A DNA stretch of 39,662 bases from a virus. The stretch is taken from IMG/VR virus record IMGVR_UViG_3300037086_000074, positions 1 through 39,662 of that record; one strand, 5' to 3'. Position 1 is the stretch's first letter, and every line of letters starts with the position of its first letter. Under the pieces are notes generated by a model. That model did no database searches and had not been told where the DNA came from. It saw only the letters and a list, made by a program, of their open reading frames with translations. Made by a program: the position numbers and the translations under genes. Positions 14,211-22,836 of the stretch are shown here, in pieces.

Positions 14211-14609
14211 CTAGGAGAAGTCCCCGGTGAGGTTTTGCAGCACCGGCACCATCGCCTGCATTAGCCCGAGCACATGCGAGAGTTTCTGCTCGTCGGTGAG
14301 CGTGTCCCATGCGGCGATGTCGGCTTTGAAGTTCGCAATCCCAGCCTTGGCTTCGGCGTGGAGCTGTGCGGCGGTCGCTGCTACCTCGTCTATTGTGCTG
14401 AACGTGGCGGCGAGATTCTGGGCGGCCATCGCGGCTGGTACGGCTGCGAGCTCATCGGGTGTCGCCGGGGCTGCGGCTGCGGCGGCGGCTGCTTCGGCGG
14501 CCCGGTCTGCCTGCCACTGTGTGACCTCGGCGTCGGTCATCAGGACTGGGTGACCGGCCGGGTAATCCGGGTCGACACGCCAAACCGTTGGAGCTTCGGG
14601 AGTGCTCAT
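14211..14609 (-). CDS. Hypothetical tail-region protein, 132 aa
   Basis: Starts MSTPEAPTVWRVDPDYPAG, followed by a run of eight alanines and a helical remainder (TIDEVAATAAQLHAEAKAG, LTDEQKLSHVLGLMQAMV). It looks like a small accessory protein of the tail-fibre region. The ATG shares a base with the TGA of the 192-residue gene (TGATG). Function unknown. Confidence 0.65.
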   Translation of the reverse strand: MSTPEAPTVWRVDPDYPAGHPVLMTDAEVTQWQADRAAEAAAAAAAAPATPDELAAVPAAMAAQNLAATFSTIDEVAATAAQLHAEAKAGIANFKADIAAWDTLTDEQKLSHVLGLMQAMVPVLQNLTGDFS

Positions 14610-15187
14610 CAGGCGGCCACCCCGTAGAGGACGGCGCGGCTTCCGGTGACGAAGTTCGCGCTCGCGCCGCATATGATCGTGATCCGGTTGATCGCCGTGT
14701 TGTAGCGCCACCAGCCGCCGATCAGATAGTTGCGGAGGCTGCCACTCGTCGTCCCGACCTTCGTGGAACCGACCCCCGTGCAAGCCTTGTTGTTGCCGCC
14801 GTTCGTGTAGTCGGGAAGCCAGATTTCTTGGCTGCTGAACAGGTAGGCGGCCGACCCGACGCCGGGGCAGTCGCCCAGGTAGAGGTTTGCCCCGGCGAAC
14901 GATTCTGTGAAGGTCGTCCCGGATGCGGCAACGGTTCCCAACCCGTAGTCGTAGTTCGCGCCGCCGTCGTTGTTGAACCGCATGAGGACGTTCACGGCGG
15001 CCGCGGCGTTGTCCGAGCGGAGGGAAAGAACGAGCTGAAGGTGCGCGAATGTGGCGGGAATCCCGGTGATGTCGATCGACGCAGCCGAGCCGGTGAGCGT
15101 CGTGTCGTAAAGAGACCATATTCCGACAGCGTTCAGGTCGGCGGGTTCAACGAAGTACCCAACCGGGAAAGGATAGGCGAGCGACAT
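14609..15187 (-). CDS. Tail-tip or fibre accessory protein, 192 aa
   Basis: Beta-rich protein with many small and aromatic residues (SIDITGIPATFAHLQLVLSL, LMRFNNDGGANYDYGLG, then NYLIGGWWRYNTAINRITII). This composition resembles carbohydrate-binding beta-sandwich domains of phage tail tips. The start is ATG 15187 with AAAGGA upstream, overlapping the preceding stop region. Placed between tail proteins, it probably takes part in host attachment; the precise role is inferred. Confidence 0.65.
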   Translation of the reverse strand: MSLAYPFPVGYFVEPADLNAVGIWSLYDTTLTGSAASIDITGIPATFAHLQLVLSLRSDNAAAAVNVLMRFNNDGGANYDYGLGTVAASGTTFTESFAGANLYLGDCPGVGSAAYLFSSQEIWLPDYTNGGNNKACTGVGSTKVGTTSGSLRNYLIGGWWRYNTAINRITIICGASANFVTGSRAVLYGVAA

Positions 15188-15196
15188 AGATCCTTT

Positions 15197-16513
15197 CTAG
15201 CTTAGGCGCGTAGAGACGCCAAGTTCGGACTGTCCAGCAACCCCGAGCTTCCAGAGCGTGTCACGTTGCGCAGGAGAAAGATCCCAGAAGACTTGGAGCG
15301 GTTGCCCAGCCGTGTACGTTTCGGTGACACGCTCGAGGCAGTACCACCAATTCGGCCCCGGGGTGTTCTGCCGAACCTCAAAAAGATCGCTGTTTCGGGC
15401 ACCGAGAATGGTCGGCCACGTCGAAGGGTCACGGGCGCCGAGGAGTTGGGCCTGCGCTAGATACGGAAGCGGATTCCCGAACCGTTGCACATACCACTGT
15501 GCGTTATCGTGGCATTCTGCTTCGATGTCGGTGGCCGCTGAGATATCCATGCGGCGCGCGAACTGGTCAACCTGGAACGCGGAATCGATCTCCACCTGAA
15601 TAACCGGAGTTGGGTTTGCGTCAGAGGTTGCGGGTGTGATCGCACAGACATCGAACAGGTACTCCGCGTCGTCTGTCCGATCGCTCTCCACATAGCGCAG
15701 GTCGCCGTCAGCCTCTCCAATCACAGCGATAGGCCCAACTCCGCGTGCGTTCGCCCGGTAGTAGCGATTCTGGAATACGATCGATCCGTCCGCGTCGGCG
15801 AACAGGAGGCCACGCTCGTCCTGCTCGACCTGCTGGAGGTGCGACAGCGCGGAGGTCGTGTCGGTGGCGAGGAAGGAGATCGCCGGGAAGGTGAGCGCCA
15901 GCCGCCCCGCGTCCACTGTTCCGACGGGGACTTGCGCATCAGCGAGCACGGCCGACACGCGCGCCCCAGACGAGGCCAACGAGTAAGAGAGCTCGGACAG
16001 CGGGAACAGTTCGAGCAGTTTCATCGTGTCGTCACCGACGACTTCCACGAAACGATCACGGCCGCCCGCGGGCCGGTTGCCGAGCACCTTGTCTTTGATT
16101 CCCGTCCAGCGCGGATAGGTGATGCCGCCCACGTTTACCGAGACGCGAATCCAGAAGGATCGGTCGAGCGCACCGTAGAACGGGCCGTCCGGGTTGAGCC
16201 GGTCGAAGATGCCGTCCCGGTTGTCGAGGACGAGCGACTGAAGCGAGCCCGCCTGCGTCTGCTCGGTCTCCTTGGTGCGGCCGGCGCGAGTCCACGCGGC
16301 GGAGCGGGCGCGGTTGGTGATCGTCCGGCCTTGCGCGTCTACGCCGGGATAGTTGTCGACGCGCGTCCAGGATCGGGCTAGGGTCGTAGGCGGATTCGTG
16401 AGGTCGAACTCCACGACGAGCACAGGGACGGTCGACGGGGCCACGTAGGGCACCGCACCGTAATCGAAGGGGCCTCCGTCGTAGAGGCCGTCACCGTAGG
16501 TTAGACCGGACAT
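15197..16513 (-). CDS. Minor tail protein, 438 aa
   Basis: Structural tail protein. It begins with MSGLTYGDGLYDGGPFDYG, then PVLVVEFDLTNPP and a beta-rich domain with SLQSLVLDNRDGIFDRLNPDGP (about residues 89-110), a pattern common in tail-tip hub proteins of siphoviruses infecting high-GC Gram-positives. The centre and end are rich in beta strands. ATG 16513 was chosen since upstream codons overlap the next gene. Probably part of the baseplate beneath the tape measure. Confidence 0.75.
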   Translation of the reverse strand: MSGLTYGDGLYDGGPFDYGAVPYVAPSTVPVLVVEFDLTNPPTTLARSWTRVDNYPGVDAQGRTITNRARSAAWTRAGRTKETEQTQAGSLQSLVLDNRDGIFDRLNPDGPFYGALDRSFWIRVSVNVGGITYPRWTGIKDKVLGNRPAGGRDRFVEVVGDDTMKLLELFPLSELSYSLASSGARVSAVLADAQVPVGTVDAGRLALTFPAISFLATDTTSALSHLQQVEQDERGLLFADADGSIVFQNRYYRANARGVGPIAVIGEADGDLRYVESDRTDDAEYLFDVCAITPATSDANPTPVIQVEIDSAFQVDQFARRMDISAATDIEAECHDNAQWYVQRFGNPLPYLAQAQLLGARDPSTWPTILGARNSDLFEVRQNTPGPNWWYCLERVTETYTAGQPLQVFWDLSPAQRDTLWKLGVAGQSELGVSTRLS

Positions 16514-16533
16514 CGAATCTCGATTCGCAGCCC

Positions 16534-16767
16534 CTACGCCTGCTTCGGCTTTGCGCGTCGTGCGGCCCGGTTCGGCGGAGGCGCGGGCGTCTGTGCGGCC
16601 TCGGCTTCGGCGAGCTTCGCCGGGAACTCGGTGACCCATTGGACGGCCTGCTTGACGCCGATCATCTCGACCGGCTGCACGCCTGCCTCTTCGCCAACCA
16701 CTTCGCCGTCGGCGTCCACGATCTGTGGGACGGCCTTGATGATGAACTTGTAGGGGCGAAGCGTCAT
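16534..16767 (-). CDS. Hypothetical tail-region protein, 77 aa
   Basis: Small protein with a beta N-terminus (LRPYKFIIKAVPQIVDADGE), a helix (KQAVQWVTEFPAKLAEAEAA) and a Pro/Arg/Lys-rich tail. ATG 16767 overlaps the TGA of a 14-codon ORF that carries AAGGAGGG, so translation is probably coupled. Function unknown; the position suggests a tail-tip accessory. Confidence 0.65.
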   Translation of the reverse strand: MTLRPYKFIIKAVPQIVDADGEVVGEEAGVQPVEMIGVKQAVQWVTEFPAKLAEAEAAQTPAPPPNRAARRAKPKQA

Positions 16768-16808
16768 GCCGTCGTGCCCTCCTTCGGCTTGCGGGGCGCC
16801 TTGCTCAT
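16764..16808 (-). CDS. 14-residue coupling micro-ORF
   Basis: Encodes MSKAPRKPKEGTTA. It begins with ATGA on the fibre-like gene's stop and ends with ATGA on the next gene's start. The Lys-Glu-Gly codons provide AAGGAGGG, eleven bases before the following ATG. It may serve only to hand ribosomes from one gene to the next. Confidence 0.5.
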   Translation of the reverse strand: MSKAPRKPKEGTTA

Positions 16809-18349
16809 GCCGTGGTGCTGGCGTAGAGGGGCGAGTAGAGGATCGTGCCGTTCATGTTGACCTTCATCCAGGCAGTCACCGCCGTCGGTGTCGCCTTCGT
16901 CGTCGCACCGATAGTGGCAAGGTGCGTTCCGGCCGCCGCATCGAACTGAACCACGGCCGCATCCGTGACGGTCGCCGCGCCGGTCGGCTGCTTGACCTGG
17001 AGATAGTTGAGCCGGGTGAGCGTGTACGCACCCGCGAGTGCGGGGGTCAACTGCATCATCGTCTTGTCAGCGATCCCGATGGTGAGCGTGAACGTGTTCT
17101 GCACGTCGAGTGAGAGGCCGGTGCCCTTGTTGAGGATCTGGACGACGGTGCCCGCGCCAACGTTGTCGTGCTCGGCGAGCAGCGTGACACCGTTGATCTG
17201 CGACGTCGAGACCTTGGCGCCGTAGTCCTGACCCTGGAATTGCGCCGTGTAGGCGCCCGCGCCCGCCGCGGCCTGGCCGACAACCAGCCCCGATTGAGCG
17301 GCGTGCTGACTGATGTAGATCGCGGCCTGCGGCGACCCGTTGGCCGAATAGTTGTCGATGTAAATGCCGTAGCTGGCGTTCGCGGTGTTGTTGAGGTACA
17401 TGCCGCGGCCGGTGCCATTGTTGTCGATCCGGAACGAGTCGAAGGTCGAGCTGGCCGGGTTGTTGATCGAGAGCGGGATCGCGACCGCGCTTCCCGACAC
17501 CTGGTAGATGTAGATGCCGCCCGTATTGCCGCGCCTAATGAACGTGTCAGGGGCAGTTGCTCCGCCTGGGCCGAACTTGAGAGTCGGCTGATCCGCGCCC
17601 GAGACGGTGCCAGTAACGCCGCCGCCCGCGTAGAGCGCGAAGGTGGGGTTGGCGTCGACGTAGGGCAGGTTCGTCGCGTGGACGAGCACGGTGCGGAAGC
17701 TGTCAGCGGAAAGCGAGTTGGGGTAGAGGTCGAGGATGGGTGGGTCTCCGCCGCCGCCGAGCTGGCTGAACATGCCAACGCCCGCAACCGGGAGACGGTG
17801 CGGGCCTGACGTAAAGAACACGGACTGGGGGGCGCCCGCGCCTGCCGTGTCGCTGAGGAGGGTCGCCCACTGTGAGCCGCCGTAGATGTAGAGGATGTCG
17901 CGTTCGGTGGCGTCCTGGTAGACCTTCGTCAAGCAGAAGTCGCGGTCATACGGCGATGTCGCGTCGTCTATCGCAACGGCCCAATGCCCGTTCGCGCCGA
18001 TGAAGTGCGCTGCCGGTGCGATCCCCGGCGAAACGCCGCCCGAGTCCTGGTTGCGCACATCGAACATGAGCGTATTACTCGTGGCGGGGCCGGAAAGGAT
18101 GCGAAGCGCGCCAGCAACGCTCTGTGAGCCATTGGTCGGGTCAGTGAGGACGACCGCGTGCGACGTGGTGCCAGCGTTGCCGGGGACGAGGGTGATGTCG
18201 CCGGGGACGGAAAGCGCACCGCCGAGCGCAGCCCCCACAGCCGCCGTCTCCAGCGTCCCATCCGAGTTGTGCGCAACCCCGAGGAAGGCGTTGAGTTTGT
18301 CGCCCCAGGCGCCAATATCGCCACCGGGTGTAGGCAGAGCAATCGTCAT
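16805..18349 (-). CDS. Tail fibre/spike-like protein, 514 aa
   Basis: Probable receptor-binding tail appendage. The N-terminus MTIALPTPGGDIGAWGDKLN, followed by AFLGVAHNSDGTL, is the attachment motif found at the start of many phage fibres. The rest is beta-rich with repeated short strands (GGIYIYQVSG, YGIYIDNYSANGS, AAIYISQHAAQSG), consistent with a beta-helix or trimeric fibre. ATG 18349 has GGAGGA eight bases upstream. It should lie at the tail tip and decide host range. Confidence 0.8.
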   Translation of the reverse strand: MTIALPTPGGDIGAWGDKLNAFLGVAHNSDGTLETAAVGAALGGALSVPGDITLVPGNAGTTSHAVVLTDPTNGSQSVAGALRILSGPATSNTLMFDVRNQDSGGVSPGIAPAAHFIGANGHWAVAIDDATSPYDRDFCLTKVYQDATERDILYIYGGSQWATLLSDTAGAGAPQSVFFTSGPHRLPVAGVGMFSQLGGGGDPPILDLYPNSLSADSFRTVLVHATNLPYVDANPTFALYAGGGVTGTVSGADQPTLKFGPGGATAPDTFIRRGNTGGIYIYQVSGSAVAIPLSINNPASSTFDSFRIDNNGTGRGMYLNNTANASYGIYIDNYSANGSPQAAIYISQHAAQSGLVVGQAAAGAGAYTAQFQGQDYGAKVSTSQINGVTLLAEHDNVGAGTVVQILNKGTGLSLDVQNTFTLTIGIADKTMMQLTPALAGAYTLTRLNYLQVKQPTGAATVTDAAVVQFDAAAGTHLATIGATTKATPTAVTAWMKVNMNGTILYSPLYASTTA

Positions 18350-18352
18350 CTA

Positions 18353-18643
18353 TCAGTCCTCCGCGATTACGTATTGGGTGCGCACGTTGAACATGCCTTC
18401 GGCCGCGGCGCGAATCACGCCTGTTCCCTCGAAGCGGTACCAATGCTGCCCGTGCATGACGGGGGCGTACGTGCCCTCGAAAACTCCGGTTGAGACTTCG
18501 CTCAGCCCGACGGCCGTGATTGCGCCGTCCGGGCTTTTCACTCCGCACGTGACCGCATCAGGGCTCGTCGGCGTGCCGTCAAGACCCTCGAACGTCGCTT
18601 GCAGGAGAACGTCGTCCCCGATGTCGTACGTCGCTACAGCCAT
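18353..18643 (-). CDS. Small Ig-like tail protein, 96 aa
   Basis: Beta-sandwich-like sequence (DDVLLQATFEGLDGTPTSPD, VTCGVKSPDGAITAVG, VFEGTYAPVMHGQHWYRFEG). Proteins with this pattern commonly sit near fibre genes in phages. AGGAG precedes ATG 18643. Likely a structural accessory; exact role unknown. Confidence 0.7.
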   Translation of the reverse strand: MAVATYDIGDDVLLQATFEGLDGTPTSPDAVTCGVKSPDGAITAVGLSEVSTGVFEGTYAPVMHGQHWYRFEGTGVIRAAAEGMFNVRTQYVIAED

Positions 18644-18649
18644 TGGCTC

Positions 18650-18832
18650 CTACTTGGTCAGTGAATCTCTAAGGACGACCGTTGCCGCGCGATCCAGTAG
18701 CGCAACGGGATAGGAGAAGTCGGCGAGCAGGCAACTGTAGTCGGAGCGCGTCCCAAGTCCCCAATTGGAACCAAGGCCGTAAGCGCCGCCGCCATAAACG
18801 CCTTGCCCATAACCCGAAGCGCTAGCCGTCAT
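18650..18832 (-). CDS. Gly-rich small tail protein, 60 aa
   Basis: The N-terminus is a Gly/Tyr repeat (SGYGQGVYGGGAYGLG) similar in style to the start of the 438-aa minor tail protein (TYGDGLYDGGPFDYG). A short strand and helix follow. The ATG overlaps the tape-measure stop (ATGA). It may be a small tail-tip protein or a remnant of a larger minor tail protein. Confidence 0.6.
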   Translation of the reverse strand: MTASASGYGQGVYGGGAYGLGSNWGLGTRSDYSCLLADFSYPVALLDRAATVVLRDSLTK

Positions 18833-21800
18833 GTTGGCAAACTGGACTGTCGAATATGTCCGCGACGGCCCGCCATGATGACCGCCGTCGCAACCGACTC
18901 GATCACCCCGCGCGACTTGATCGCCTCGGCGAGCTCGCGCTGAGAGCCGATGTAGTTCGGGGCGACGATCATCACGCTGATCGGCGAATCGCCGCCGCCG
19001 CTACGGCTCACCCCTGCGGCGCGGACGCGCTCGCCGGCGTGCAGGTAGGCGAAGCCTTCGCGGAGAATGTCGCCGCCGCTAGCCATCATCGGGAAGGCGC
19101 CAATGGTGGCGCGCGAGCCGGGGATTTGCGTCGGTGCCGGGGTCGCGCCGCCGGAGAAAGCGACCGCGCTCGCGCCGCCCGTCCACGGGGCTCCCGTATT
19201 GCTCGTGGGGGCCGCGGAGGGTGCAACAGAAGGATTGGCGAGGTACTTATTGAGAGTCGTAAACGCGGCGATCGTGGCCTTGACGGACGACTGGAGCTGT
19301 GTAAACAACCCCTTGCCGCCGGGATCGCTGAGCGTGCCGAGCGAAACACCGAAATACGCGAGCAACGCTTGTAGTTGCCCCGTTTCAGTGGTCGAGCTCC
19401 CGAGCGAAATTCCGAACTTGTCGAGCAGCGCGGTCGCTTCGGCCTGTACGTTCGCACCGTTGCCTACGTTCTGTGAGAACAACTCGAGCGCCGCGTTGAG
19501 GTTGAACTCCGCGCTTGCGTAGGCCTTGTCGGCTGCTGTTCGCTCGGCGGTCGCCTGTGTCTGCAAATTGTTTTCGGTGATCGCGCGCTGCGCCGCGTTG
19601 ATCGCCTGCTCGTCTTGCGCGATCTGTGTAGCGCTGCCCTTCGGCCCGTAGATGTTCTTGACGTTGCCGGTCGCCAGGTCGGTGATCTGTTCCTCGAGCG
19701 CGCCGTTCATGTCGTCGGCTAGCGCCTGTTGCGCGCTCGCAACGCCCTGCGCGAGCGAGGATGCCGTATCCTCCGCCTGCATCTTCGTGAACTGCGCCTC
19801 GGCCGGGGTCAGTAGCCCGTTCTGGGAGTACTGATTCCCGAGCGCCGTGTCGGCCGCCGTCTCGATCTCGCTGATGATGCTCTGTAGCCCGCTCTGCGCG
19901 ATCTGTGCGATCGACTCAAGCGAGGAAGCAATACTGTCCTCGGTGGATGTGACGCTTGTCTGGATCTTGCTTAGCGCGGACTGGTAGGCCGCCTTCGCCT
20001 TCCCAGTGGCCTTGGCTAGATCGCTCTTGAGTTTGGCTGCTTCGCTCTCGTATGCGTTGAGCAGGCTCGATTGGTCCGCGAGGATGGCCTCCGTCGGTTT
20101 CTTGGCGGCCGTCGCGAGTTTGAGTGTCATCTCGTCAGCCGATGGGGCCTTCACAAGTTTCGTGATCGTGATTTGCGCTAGCTTGACCTGTTGCGCGGCA
20201 ACGATCTTGGCGTTGGCGTCGGTAAGCGTCTTGTTCGCCTTGGTGATCTCGTTAGCCACACTCTGCGCTTTGGCGTCCTGACCGTGTGCCTTGAGGTCTG
20301 CTTCCTCCTGTCCGAGAAGCGAGTCGAGCGTGGCGAGATGTGATTTGGTAACGCTGTCGGCGAAGACTTGTTGAGCCGCGCGGATGTGGGCTTCGAGCTC
20401 GTCGGGGATCTTGTATGCGGGCGCCTTCTTTGTCTTGCCTGTGCCCGTGCTCGGCCCGGAGATGGGAAGCATGTTGGGCTTGGTTCCGGCAGCACCCATG
20501 AAGTCGCGGATGCCGGCGAGACCGCCGCTGATGAACGAGGCGAGCGATACCGTCTTTACCTTGTCGCCCGGGTGCGGCGCCTCGATAACCTGGCCGCCGC
20601 CGGCGTACAGGCCTTCGTGTCCGGGGCCGCCACCGGGGCCTTTCCCCTTCTCAGTGAACACAACGTCGCCCGGCTTGATCTTTGACAGCGGAACAGACGT
20701 ACCGAGCTTGAACTGATCGGTGGTGACGTGCGGGAGCTGCACGCCCGACTGTCCGAACGCCCACTGGACGAGTCCGGAGCAGTCGAAGCCTCCCGGTCCG
20801 GTGCCACCCCAGGCGTACGGGGTACCGAGCATCGACATGGCGAAACTAATGAGCTTGGCCCGGCCGGTCGTAGCGGCACGAGAGGATGCGGCGCCCTGTT
20901 CTCCGTGTTGCATCGCCGAGTTGGCGCTGGTAGCGCCCGCCAATGGGCCGACGCCTGCCGCTCCCGCCTGGGCATCCGTAATCTGGATAAGCCCTCCGTG
21001 AAGCCCCGGCATGACTTCGGTGTAATGCCCCGGCGTGCCCTTGATAGAGCCGGGCTTGACGGACGGAGACTTGACGGCGAGATACGTACCGCCGGCAACT
21101 ACGGCTAGTGCCGCAATCAGCGCCTCTACGGGGCCAAGGGCAACGTCGGCGGCAGTACCGACGCTAGCTATCTCGGCGACCGTAGCGGCGGCCCACGATG
21201 CGAGCTTGATTCCGGCGAGGATTTCCAGCGTATTCTTGAAGCCGCCCGTCACCTTGTCCACATCCGCGATGATCGTCCGCGCATCCTTGAGCACGGTGGT
21301 CAGATCACTGACGGCCTTCTTTACATCATCCGTGACGGTCTTCTGATTCTTGGCGCTACTGATCCAGGCGGTAAACTTGGCGATCAGTTTGTCCACTTCC
21401 GGCAGGACCGCCTCGCCGATCTCAACCTTGAAGTCGAACATGGCCGCGCTGAACTTCTGCATATCCGTCGTGTTCGCCTGCGCCTGGCCGGAGAACCGTT
21501 GGCCGGCCTGGGCGAACGCCTGCTCCCACGTCTCGCCCTTCTGGAGCACGATCCCGTACCGCTGCAACGACGTAGACTTTCCGTCGATCGCCTTGCCGAG
21601 CGCGTTGGTAACAACCGTGAGGTCGAGGCCCTTCGCCCTAGCGATATTCTCAGCCAGCCCCATGTACTGCACGGCGTCAGTGGCGTTGCCGGTGACGAGC
21701 GTAAAGTTCTTGAAGCCGGTGAGCATGTCCACGCTCGTGTAGCCGAGCTGCGCGGCTTGCTTCTCGAGCGCGGCGAGATGGGGCGTGTACGCGGCGAGCG

Positions 21801-22275
21801 TTCCGCCTGTTGCCTTGATTGCGGTGTCGGTTGCCCGGATCGCGGCGTTGTAGTCCTCCGCGCCCTTGATGCTCGACTTGAACAGACTGTATCCGCCCAT
21901 CGCGGCGCCAAGACCAATGAATGTCGCAGCGAGAGACTTTACGGTTTTCATCCCAGACGAAAAGCCGCTCGTCATGGTGGCGCTAGCGGCCTTCGACTCG
22001 ACTCCGGTTACCTTGATCTGGGCGGCAAGTCTCGCTTCCGTCTTAGAGAGATTGGAGAGGGCGATTTGCTGCTCGTCCGAACCAGCGACCGTAGTTGCCG
22101 CGTAGTCCTTTTGCGCCGCTGCGAGCATCTGGAGGTCTGCGCGCTTTGCGGCAAGCCGCTGAACACTCGCCGCCGCCTGGTCGGACGCCTCCGAGAACGC
22201 GCGTAGATCACCAACCGCCGACTTAACGGCAACGTCGTTATAGTCGCCCGCAATCTGAATGCCGAGGATGCGCAA
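18829..22275 (-). CDS. Tape measure protein with NlpC/P60 peptidase domain, 1148 aa
   Basis: Sets tail length and probably travels with DNA into the host. The N-terminal 230 residues are helical (EASDQAAASVQRLAAKRADL), followed by hydrophobic stretches (VAEIASVGTAADVALGP, IAALAVVAGGTYLAV) typical of tape measures. An NlpC/P60 domain lies at about residues 470-600: MLGTPYAWGG, FDCSGLVQWAF with the catalytic Cys (about 498), and GHEGLYAGGG with the His (about 553). This peptidase could open peptidoglycan during entry. Long Ala/Lys/Gln-rich helices follow. The TTG start directly follows the frameshift ORF's stop, with GGAG five bases upstream. Confidence 0.93.
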   Translation of the reverse strand: MRILGIQIAGDYNDVAVKSAVGDLRAFSEASDQAAASVQRLAAKRADLQMLAAAQKDYAATTVAGSDEQQIALSNLSKTEARLAAQIKVTGVESKAASATMTSGFSSGMKTVKSLAATFIGLGAAMGGYSLFKSSIKGAEDYNAAIRATDTAIKATGGTLAAYTPHLAALEKQAAQLGYTSVDMLTGFKNFTLVTGNATDAVQYMGLAENIARAKGLDLTVVTNALGKAIDGKSTSLQRYGIVLQKGETWEQAFAQAGQRFSGQAQANTTDMQKFSAAMFDFKVEIGEAVLPEVDKLIAKFTAWISSAKNQKTVTDDVKKAVSDLTTVLKDARTIIADVDKVTGGFKNTLEILAGIKLASWAAATVAEIASVGTAADVALGPVEALIAALAVVAGGTYLAVKSPSVKPGSIKGTPGHYTEVMPGLHGGLIQITDAQAGAAGVGPLAGATSANSAMQHGEQGAASSRAATTGRAKLISFAMSMLGTPYAWGGTGPGGFDCSGLVQWAFGQSGVQLPHVTTDQFKLGTSVPLSKIKPGDVVFTEKGKGPGGGPGHEGLYAGGGQVIEAPHPGDKVKTVSLASFISGGLAGIRDFMGAAGTKPNMLPISGPSTGTGKTKKAPAYKIPDELEAHIRAAQQVFADSVTKSHLATLDSLLGQEEADLKAHGQDAKAQSVANEITKANKTLTDANAKIVAAQQVKLAQITITKLVKAPSADEMTLKLATAAKKPTEAILADQSSLLNAYESEAAKLKSDLAKATGKAKAAYQSALSKIQTSVTSTEDSIASSLESIAQIAQSGLQSIISEIETAADTALGNQYSQNGLLTPAEAQFTKMQAEDTASSLAQGVASAQQALADDMNGALEEQITDLATGNVKNIYGPKGSATQIAQDEQAINAAQRAITENNLQTQATAERTAADKAYASAEFNLNAALELFSQNVGNGANVQAEATALLDKFGISLGSSTTETGQLQALLAYFGVSLGTLSDPGGKGLFTQLQSSVKATIAAFTTLNKYLANPSVAPSAAPTSNTGAPWTGGASAVAFSGGATPAPTQIPGSRATIGAFPMMASGGDILREGFAYLHAGERVRAAGVSRSGGGDSPISVMIVAPNYIGSQRELAEAIKSRGVIESVATAVIMAGRRGHIRQSSLPT

Positions 22276-22491
22276 TTACTCTCCGGTGTTGTTTTTCACG
22301 AACTCATGCATTTCTACGATCTGTTGGAGCGTCAACTCGGCCATGTCCTCGCGCCGAAGCCCGAACCAGTGGCCCATCCAGGGATGCCAGGCGTCGGCCG
22401 CGTCATAGGTTGCCATCAGGTCGACACCGAGAACCGCTTCAACTCGCGCGACGAGATCGCCTAGTCCTCCGTCGCGCCGGGCGCCGGGGGG
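22276..22491 (-). CDS. Tail assembly chaperone, -1 frameshift extension (69 codons after the slip)
   Basis: No initiation signal opens this frame. It overlaps the end of the 118-residue chaperone gene in the -1 frame and runs to a stop directly before the tape measure. A -1 slip at CCCCCCG (22491-22485) would join the first 111 chaperone residues to 69 more (GARRDGGLGDLVARVEAVLG, VDLMATYDAADAWHPWMGHW, FGLRREDMAELTLQQIVEMH, EFVKNNTGE), giving about 180 aa. This reproduces the G/GT pair of lambda and many siphoviruses, which helps wrap the tape measure before tail-tube assembly. Confidence 0.8.
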   Translation of the reverse strand, partial: PPGARRDGGLGDLVARVEAVLGVDLMATYDAADAWHPWMGHWFGLRREDMAELTLQQIVEMHEFVKNNTGE

Positions 22492-22817
22492 CTCTCCTCG
22501 CCCTCCTTGGCGGGCGGGAAGACGAGCTCGATCCCCTGCCTAAACGAGAGGCCGTCGATGAACTCGGCAACGTCCTCCGCGGTGCGGTTGCCCTCACGCT
22601 GGAGCGCGACCGCGAAGAATCCTTGCCGCGTCTGCGGATGGCCGAGCCCGTACCGCTCTACCAGCTTGGCCCAGTCGATCCATTCCATGCCGGTGACGGC
22701 GCAGACTAACTTGATGTCACCCTGCTTCCATTTCTCGGTTGGGACGAGCGGATAGAACAGGCCGGTTCCTTCGATCCGGAATCCTGGCTCTGTCGGGGGC
22801 TTGCGCGTACGCGCCAT
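22461..22817 (-). CDS. Tail assembly chaperone (short form), 118 aa
   Basis: The short, unshifted product. Its position between the tail tube and the tape measure, its length, and the overlapping downstream frame fit the G protein role. Sequence features: FYPLVPTEKWKQGDIKLVCA, then MEWIDWAKLVERYGLGHPQT, and an acidic, Pro-rich end where the slip site lies (EESPP, residues 108-111). The ATG has a clear ribosome site (AAGGAG). Usually more of this form than of the fused form is made. Confidence 0.8.
   Translation of the reverse strand: MARTRKPPTEPGFRIEGTGLFYPLVPTEKWKQGDIKLVCAVTGMEWIDWAKLVERYGLGHPQTRQGFFAVALQREGNRTAEDVAEFIDGLSFRQGIELVFPPAKEGEESPPAPGATED
22485..22491 (-). promoter_or_regulatory. 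Predicted -1 frameshift site CCCCCCG
   Basis: The heptamer is read AGC CCC CCG in the zero frame and meets the X XXY YYZ rule. The -1 frame is open from here to 22276, while the zero frame ends 24 bases later at TAG (22463-22461). Confidence 0.7.
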
Positions 22818-22836
22818 TGGTGTCTCCTTGGGGGCG

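Noticed and set aside
14588-15205. Plus-strand ORF of 205 codons opposite tail genes
   Set aside because: No family features or ribosome site; mirror of minus-strand tail genes with good starts.
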